Shown: in pieces, positions 33,550 to 38,084 of the stretch | How positions within the stretch are numbered: the stretch's first letter is position 1 | How the letters are laid out: every line of letters starts with the position of its first letter | NCBI GenBank assembly: GCA_018971675.1 | Contig: JAGXAF010000007.1 | Location: forward strand, 1 to 38,084 | DNA: 38,084 nt | From: Bradyrhizobium sp. | GTDB taxonomy: Bacteria; Pseudomonadota; Alphaproteobacteria; Rhizobiales; Xanthobacteraceae | Reading direction: 5' to 3' | Notes under the pieces: generated by a model | The model's database searches: none | Seen by the model: the letters and a program-made list of their open reading frames with translations, nothing else | What the model was told of the DNA's origin: nothing | Position numbers and translations under genes: made by a program

Positions 33550-34683
33550 ATGACCGGCGACCCGACATTGGAACCGATCGCCAAGGGCAGCGGCCTTGCG
33601 CTGTGCGCTGGGGGGCCATGGACGGCCCGCTTCGCCCCGGTGCTGGAACAAATGGTGGCCGATGCCGAAAAGCTTTGCGGCGGCCGGCCCAATATCTTTA
33701 TCGACGTGTCGCAGGTCGACAAGCTCGACACGTTCGGGGCCTGGTTGATCGAGCGGCTCCGCCGCAGCCTGACCCAGGGCGACGTCGAGGCCAGGATCGC
33801 GGGCCTGTCCGCCAACTATTCCAGCCTGGTCGACGAGGTACGCCGGGTCAAAGCCGCGCCAGCCGCCGACACGGCGAAGGTGAGCATCACCGGTATGCTG
33901 GACCAGATCGGCCGCAGCGTCGCAGGTTTTGGCACCACCCTGATCCAGTTGATCGACATGCTCGGTGCCGTGCTTGCGGCGACCGGCCGGGTGCTGGCTC
34001 GCCCCAGAACCTTCCGCCTGACCTCGACAGTGCATCATCTCGAACAGGTGTGCTGGCGCGCGGTGCCGATCGTCGGGCTCATCACCTTCCTGATCGGCTG
34101 CATCATTTCGCAGCAGGGCATCTTTCATTTCCGAAAATTCGGCGCCGACATTTTCGTGGTCGACATGCTGGGCGTGCTGGTGCTGCGCGAGATCGGCGTG
34201 CTGCTGGTCGCGATCATGGTGGCCGGCCGCTCCGGCAGCGCCTACACCGCCGAACTCGGCTCGATGAAAATGCGCGAGGAGATCGACGCGCTGCGCACCA
34301 TGGGCTTCGATCCGATCGAGGTGCTGATCCTGCCGCGGATGCTGGCGCTGATCATCGCGCTGCCGATCCTGGCGTTCCTGGGCGCGATGGCGGCGCTGTA
34401 CGGCGGCGGGCTGGTGGCGTGGCTCTATGGCGGGGTCGATCCCGAAGCCTTCCTGTTGCGGCTGCGCGACGCGATCTCGATCGACCACTTCGTGGTCGGC
34501 ATTGTCAAGGCGCCGGTGATGGCCGCGGTAATCGGCATCGTCGCCTGCGTCGAGGGGCTGGCGGTCGAGGGCAGCGCGGAATCGCTCGGCCAGCACACCA
34601 CGTCGTCGGTGGTGAAGGGGATTTTCTTCGTCATCGTGATGGATGGCGTGTTCGCGATCTTCTTCGCGTCAATCGGGATGTGA
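33550..34683 (+). CDS. mlaE: STAS-MlaE fusion, permease of a lipid ABC transporter
   Basis: The 377-residue protein joins an N-terminal STAS-like domain (about 1-110, with FIDVSQVDKLDTFGAWLIERL), equivalent to the separate MlaB of E. coli, to a MlaE permease domain (about 130-377) with roughly five helices. The permease has the family core EIGVLLVAIMVAGRSGSAYTAELGSMKM and EIDALRTMGFDPIEVL. MlaFEDB-type systems move phospholipids between inner and outer membrane to keep lipid asymmetry. ATG 33550 has a GGGG run about 9 bases upstream; ATG 33514 in the same frame would add 12 residues. It overlaps the ATPase gene by 1 base (TGATG), a translationally coupled operon. Confidence 0.88.
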   Translation: MTGDPTLEPIAKGSGLALCAGGPWTARFAPVLEQMVADAEKLCGGRPNIFIDVSQVDKLDTFGAWLIERLRRSLTQGDVEARIAGLSANYSSLVDEVRRVKAAPAADTAKVSITGMLDQIGRSVAGFGTTLIQLIDMLGAVLAATGRVLARPRTFRLTSTVHHLEQVCWRAVPIVGLITFLIGCIISQQGIFHFRKFGADIFVVDMLGVLVLREIGVLLVAIMVAGRSGSAYTAELGSMKMREEIDALRTMGFDPIEVLILPRMLALIIALPILAFLGAMAALYGGGLVAWLYGGVDPEAFLLRLRDAISIDHFVVGIVKAPVMAAVIGIVACVEGLAVEGSAESLGQHTTSSVVKGIFFVIVMDGVFAIFFASIGM

Positions 34684-35480
34684 TGACGATGCCGGAAACC
34701 AGCGATGCCATCATCCGGGTTCGCGACATAGCCGTGCAGTTCGGCGCGACGCGGGTGCTCGACGGACTCGATCTCGATGTCAAGCGCGGCGAAATCCTCG
34801 GCTTCGTCGGCCCGTCGGGCGCCGGCAAGTCAGTGCTGACGCGCACCATCATCGGCCTGGTTCCGAAAGTCGCCGGCCGCATCGAGGTGTTCGGGATCGA
34901 TCTTGATTCCGCGAGCGCGCGGGAACGGCGCGGCGTCGAACGGCGCTGGGGCATCTTGTTTCAGCAAGGCGCGCTGTTCTCCTCGCTGACGGTGCGGCAG
35001 AACATCCAGTTTCCGGTGCGCGAATATCTCAACGTCTCGCAGCGTCTGCTCGACGAGATCACGGTAGCCAAGCTCGGCATGGTCGGGCTGCGCCCCGAAG
35101 TGGCCGATCGTTTCCCCTCCGAACTGTCCGGCGGCATGATCAAGCGCGTGGCGCTCGCACGCGCGCTCGCGCTCGATCCCGAACTGGTGTTCCTGGATGA
35201 GCCGACCTCAGGTCTCGATCCGATCGGTGCCGGCGATTTCGATGAGTTGGTGCGCACCCTGCAGCGAACTTTGGGGCTGACGGTTTTCATGGTAACCCAC
35301 GATTTGGACAGCCTCTATACAGCCTGCGACCGTATCGCGGTGCTAGGCAACGGCAAGATCATTGCCGCGGGATCGATGGCCGATATGCAGGCTTCACAGC
35401 ATCCCTGGCTGAGAGCCTATTTCCACGGCAAGCGCGCCCGCGCTGTCATGGGCGGATCAGCCGTCGTGGGCGGATCATGA
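34683..35480 (+). CDS. mlaF: MlaF-type ATP-binding protein of the lipid ABC transporter
   Basis: The 265-residue ABC ATPase has Walker A GPSGAGKS (43-50, Lys49), the Q-loop in FQQGALFSSLTV, the signature LSGGM (148-152) followed by IKRVALARALALDPELVFLDEP with Walker B Asp172 and Glu173, and the H-loop MVTHDLDS. FQQGALF and LSGGMIKRVALARA are typical of the Mla/Mkl/Ttg2A branch. It would energise the MlaE permease on the cytoplasmic face. Its start overlaps the mlaE stop, and mlaD follows after 28 bases. Confidence 0.93.
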   Translation: MTMPETSDAIIRVRDIAVQFGATRVLDGLDLDVKRGEILGFVGPSGAGKSVLTRTIIGLVPKVAGRIEVFGIDLDSASARERRGVERRWGILFQQGALFSSLTVRQNIQFPVREYLNVSQRLLDEITVAKLGMVGLRPEVADRFPSELSGGMIKRVALARALALDPELVFLDEPTSGLDPIGAGDFDELVRTLQRTLGLTVFMVTHDLDSLYTACDRIAVLGNGKIIAAGSMADMQASQHPWLRAYFHGKRARAVMGGSAVVGGS

Positions 35481-35508
35481 TTCGGGGTGCGGCACCGGAG
35501 TTGATTTG

Positions 35509-36369
35509 ATGGAAACGCGGGCGAATTTCGTCCTGATCGGATCGTTCACGCTGGCGGTGATCGCCGCAGCGTTCGGTTTTGTGATGTGGTTTCAGAGCCT
35601 CCACACCACCAAGGCTCGCACGCCCTTGCGCATTATCTTCGAGGGCCCTGCGTCGGGCCTGCGCAACGGTGGCAGCGTCAATTTCAATGGTATCAGGATC
35701 GGTGAAGTGGTGTCGGTGAAGCTCGACAACCCGCGCCGGGTGGTGGCGTTGGCGATGATCGAAAACAACGCCCCGATCCGGAAGGATACGCAGGTGGGGC
35801 TCGAATTCCAGGGTCTCACCGGGGTCGCCGCGATTTCGCTCAAGGGCGGCGAGGAGGCCGCGCCGAGCGTGCCGCTGGACGAGGATGGCGTGCCGGTGCT
35901 GACTGCCGATCCGAACGCGCTGCAGGACGTTACCGAGGCGATCCGCGGCACGCTGCAGAACATCAACCGGGTAGTCGCCGACAATCAGCTGGCGGTCAAG
36001 AATTCGCTGCACAATCTGGAGACCTTCACAGCCTCGCTGGCGCGCAACTCCGAAAAGATCGATAATTTGATGCTGAAGGTCGACGGGATGATGACCAAGG
36101 CCGACAGTCTGATGCTAGGGCTCGATATGCTGGCCGGCGGCAAGGACGGCGGTGAACTGTTTCTCACCGTGAAATCAATCCGCGAACTGGCCGAGGATTT
36201 CGATAAACGTTCGGGCGCCCTGATGTCCGACGGTCGCCACACGCTGGCCGATATCAGCCGCGCGGTGAACAATCTCGACCGCAACCCGACGCGTCTGTTG
36301 TTCGGTCCCGGCAACACCGCATCGGTGCCTGCTCCGGCGGCGCCGGCCAGTGGAAGGAGAAAGCCGTAA
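35509..36369 (+). CDS. mlaD: MlaD family protein with MCE domain
   Basis: The 286-residue protein is anchored by one N-terminal membrane helix (about residues 8-28) and has a periplasmic MCE domain (about 38-120) with GLRNGGSVNFNGIRIGEVVSVKLD and VGLEFQGLTGVAAISLKGG. A long helical region follows (about 160-270). MCE proteins form hexameric rings that bind and pass lipids from the MlaE permease. GGAG at 35497-35500 sits 8 bases before ATG 35509. It is the last gene of the operon; no MlaC or auxiliary lipoprotein gene follows, and a strong terminator closes the unit. Confidence 0.92.
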   Translation: METRANFVLIGSFTLAVIAAAFGFVMWFQSLHTTKARTPLRIIFEGPASGLRNGGSVNFNGIRIGEVVSVKLDNPRRVVALAMIENNAPIRKDTQVGLEFQGLTGVAAISLKGGEEAAPSVPLDEDGVPVLTADPNALQDVTEAIRGTLQNINRVVADNQLAVKNSLHNLETFTASLARNSEKIDNLMLKVDGMMTKADSLMLGLDMLAGGKDGGELFLTVKSIRELAEDFDKRSGALMSDGRHTLADISRAVNNLDRNPTRLLFGPGNTASVPAPAAPASGRRKP

Positions 36370-36406
36370 GAGAACGAATGGAGTAGCGATAGGCTTCGCC
36401 AAGCAG

Positions 36407-36437
36407 AAACGGAGGCAGCGCTGCCTCCGTTTTTTTT
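36407..36437 (+). terminator. Rho-independent terminator of the mla operon
   Basis: A perfect inverted repeat, AAACGGAGGCAGC against GCTGCCTCCGTTT (36407-36432), runs into eight T residues (36430-36437) in the plus direction. It lies 38 bases after the mlaD stop. The opposite direction has only a short T-run, so its main effect is on the plus strand. Confidence 0.92.
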
Positions 36438-36447
36438 GCCTGTTACT

Positions 36448-36496
36448 GCCACCCACGGATCAAGTCCGAAGGCATGCTTCGCTCGAAAACGCTCTA
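36448..36496. repeat. Interspersed repeat (TAGAGCGTTTTCGAGCG family), copy D, reversed
   Basis: Read on the minus strand it begins TAGAGCGTTTTCGAGCGAAG and contains GGACTTGATCCGTGGGTGGC, matching copy B at 27668-27714 almost base for base. Its first triplet is the TAG stop codon of the coiled-coil gene (CTA at 36494-36496). The GGTTCGCGTG and palindromic GTTCTGATT modules are missing, so this is a truncated copy. Confidence 0.78.
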
Positions 36497-38084
36497 ACCA
36501 AGCCGCCCGGCCGCGTGCGCCAGCAGCGTATAGACCAGCCCGGCCTCCGAGGTGAGGTGGCTCCGCAGCGCCGCGGGGCCGCGGTCATCGCGCGCAACAT
36601 CGTCGAGCAGGCGCTCGAACTCGGTGATGTAGCGGTCGACAGTCTGCCTGAAGCTGCGGTCGGCGCGGTACTTGCGTGTGACCTCGTCAAATGCCTTCTG
36701 GCCGGCGGGCGTGTAGAGCCGCTTGGTGAAGGCCTTGCTCTCGCCGCGCTGATAGCGATCCCACATCTCGACCGCGAGATTGCGATCCATCAACCGTCCA
36801 ATGTCGAGCGACAGTTTTTCGAGCGGATTGCCGGTGCTGGCTGGTGGCTGCGACCCACGGCTCCGCGCGGTGTCCTGGTTGCCGCTGTCGGCGCGGTTCA
36901 ACAGGCCTGACAGCCATCCGTCGTTTCCGGATTCGGAACCGGCGGGGCTGACCGGCGGCGCGTCGGTGCGCCGCGAGGCGGGCATGCCGAGATCCGGTGG
37001 CGGCAGGTTGGAGGCGCTGTCGCGCGCCCGCGATGACGCCGAACGCGATGGCGCATCGTTGCGACCGCCCACGGTCGCCAGCACCGACTCTTCCTCGCGT
37101 TGGGCGCTGGAACGTCCGCTGTTGGTGCCGACCACGTCAAGGCCGCGGCCGTGACGCGCGACGATCCGGTTCAGTTCGGCCAGCGCCTCGATCTGGTCGA
37201 CAATGACCTTGCGCATCTGCGAGGTGCTTTCGGCGGCTTCCTGCGGCATTTCCAGTACGCCACGGCGCAATTCGTTGCGCGTGGCTTCCAGCTCCTGCTG
37301 CATTTCCCCGGCCATCTGCTTCATGCTCGTGACCATCGAGGCGAATTTGTCGGCGGACTGCTTGAACATCGCCTCCGCTTCCCGGGTGCCCTGGTGATAG
37401 AGCTCGCTCATCGTGTCGGCGGTGATCCGGCGTTCCTGTTCGGCGGCCTGGCGGACCGCCTCGAACTGGCGGCTGATCGCGGTTGAGCCCGCACCTGCGG
37501 TTTCCGCCACCACGTGGGCGATGTCGCGGGCGCGCTCCTCGGCGGCGGCGAGCGATTCATCCAGCAGGCTGCTGAAGCGCGACAGCCGCTGATCGAGGTC
37601 GGCGGTGCGCAGGTCGATGGTGGTGATGAGCGATTCCAGCGTCGCCTTGCGTTCGGCGACGGAGGCGGTGGTGCCGCGGTTGCTCTGCTCGACCACGGTC
37701 GCCGCCTCGACCAGCGATCTGCCGTGGGCCTCGAACTGGCTGGACAGCGCGCCGAGATTTTCCAGCGCGCTTGCGGTCTTGGAGTTGAACAGGTTCAACT
37801 GGCCTTCCAGCGCCTGCGTCGCGGCGCCGTTGCGCGAGGTCACGTCGTTCATGGCGGACACGAAGTCGGCCACGCGGCTGACAAGGGCGCGCTCCAGCGA
37901 GTTGAGATTGTCGTGGGCGCCGGTCAGCACTTCCTGCAGCAGGATATTGCCTTCGCGCAGCCGCTCGAACAGGGCGATGGTGTCGGTGCGCAGGATCTTG
38001 CTGGTCTCCTGCATTTCGGTGACCGCCGCGATCGATACCTGGCGCGACTGGTCGATCGCCGCTCGCGACGACTGCTCGACGTCC
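36494..38084 (-). CDS. C-terminal part of a long coiled-coil protein, possibly growth pole ring (GPR)-like; 5' end outside window
   Basis: The frame is open to the right edge without a stop, so the Met at 38014 is internal and at least 529 residues are present. The first 300 or so are almost purely helical and rich in Ala, Glu, Gln and Ser (for example AAEERARDIAHVVAETAGAGS), typical of long coiled coils annotated as kinesin- or apolipoprotein-like. A low-complexity linker rich in Ser, Pro and Arg (about 310-410 of the visible part) leads to a compact C-terminal domain: DRNLAVEMWDRYQRGESK, TKRLYTPAGQKAFDEV, ending HAAGRLG. In Rhizobiales, very large proteins of this sort include GPR, which organises polar growth in Agrobacterium. 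That link is inference. Its stop codon is provided by repeat copy D. Confidence 0.78.
   Translation of the reverse strand, partial: DVEQSSRAAIDQSRQVSIAAVTEMQETSKILRTDTIALFERLREGNILLQEVLTGAHDNLNSLERALVSRVADFVSAMNDVTSRNGAATQALEGQLNLFNSKTASALENLGALSSQFEAHGRSLVEAATVVEQSNRGTTASVAERKATLESLITTIDLRTADLDQRLSRFSSLLDESLAAAEERARDIAHVVAETAGAGSTAISRQFEAVRQAAEQERRITADTMSELYHQGTREAEAMFKQSADKFASMVTSMKQMAGEMQQELEATRNELRRGVLEMPQEAAESTSQMRKVIVDQIEALAELNRIVARHGRGLDVVGTNSGRSSAQREEESVLATVGGRNDAPSRSASSRARDSASNLPPPDLGMPASRRTDAPPVSPAGSESGNDGWLSGLLNRADSGNQDTARSRGSQPPASTGNPLEKLSLDIGRLMDRNLAVEMWDRYQRGESKAFTKRLYTPAGQKAFDEVTRKYRADRSFRQTVDRYITEFERLLDDVARDDRGPAALRSHLTSEAGLVYTLLAHAAGRLG

Noticed and set aside
33421..34596. 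Upstream part of the long minus-strand frame leading into dgcA
   Set aside because: Antisense to mlaE and unlike any enolase-superfamily N-terminus.
36350..36910. 186-residue plus-strand frame crossing the terminator
   Set aside because: It runs through the terminator hairpin and the repeat and is antisense to the coiled-coil gene.

Overview
The window looks like chromosomal DNA from an alphaproteobacterium of the Bradyrhizobium/Rhodopseudomonas/Afipia group. Reasons: high GC, strongly GC-biased third positions that create many long antisense shadow frames, protein sequences of Rhizobiales type throughout, and two families of interspersed palindromic repeats of the kind common in Bradyrhizobium genomes. 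No tRNA, rRNA, CRISPR array, transposase or phage gene was seen. The assignment rests on recognition, not on a database search.

Layout. (1) 1-4.0 kb: the tail of an unknown gene, S-adenosylhomocysteinase (ahcY), an EthA-like FAD monooxygenase and a fumarylacetoacetate-hydrolase-family enzyme. (2) 4.0-23.8 kb: a large surface-polysaccharide region. It holds an MsbA-type exporter, galE, an LpcC-like core glycosyltransferase, a WaaF-like heptosyltransferase, hldD and hldE (ADP-heptose synthesis), a WaaL/Wzy-type O-antigen ligase, a CapD/FlaA1-like membrane epimerase/dehydratase, a WecA-like phosphoglycosyltransferase, a flippase-like membrane protein, a UDP-glucuronate 4-epimerase, manC, a GnnA/GnnB-like pair and murJ. 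Together these could make the core sugars, activate heptose, mannose, galactose and galacturonate, start a lipid-linked chain, ligate it to core, and supply the diamino sugar (GlcN3N) known from Bradyrhizobium-type lipid A. (3) 23.9-33.4 kb: mixed metabolism: an orphan form II CoxL-like molybdenum hydroxylase subunit, a RAM-only Lrp/AsnC protein, thiD, an LpxH-like phosphoesterase, a threonine/serine dehydratase, an unknown acidic Ala-rich protein, an MFS transporter and dgcA. (4) 33.5-36.4 kb: an Mla-type lipid-transport operon (STAS-MlaE fusion, MlaF, MlaD) closed by a strong terminator. (5) 36.5-38.1 kb: the C-terminal part of a long coiled-coil protein, possibly the Rhizobiales growth-pole-ring type, running off the window.

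The best points for a second look are: an interspersed repeat whose ends supply the stop codons of convergent gene pairs; a CapD-like enzyme with leucine where the family has its catalytic Tyr or Met; the gnnA-gnnB-like lipid A module; an orphan CoxL-like subunit; and the partial pole-organiser candidate. I did not find a clearly undescribed multi-gene system; most of the window is well-ordered core genome.
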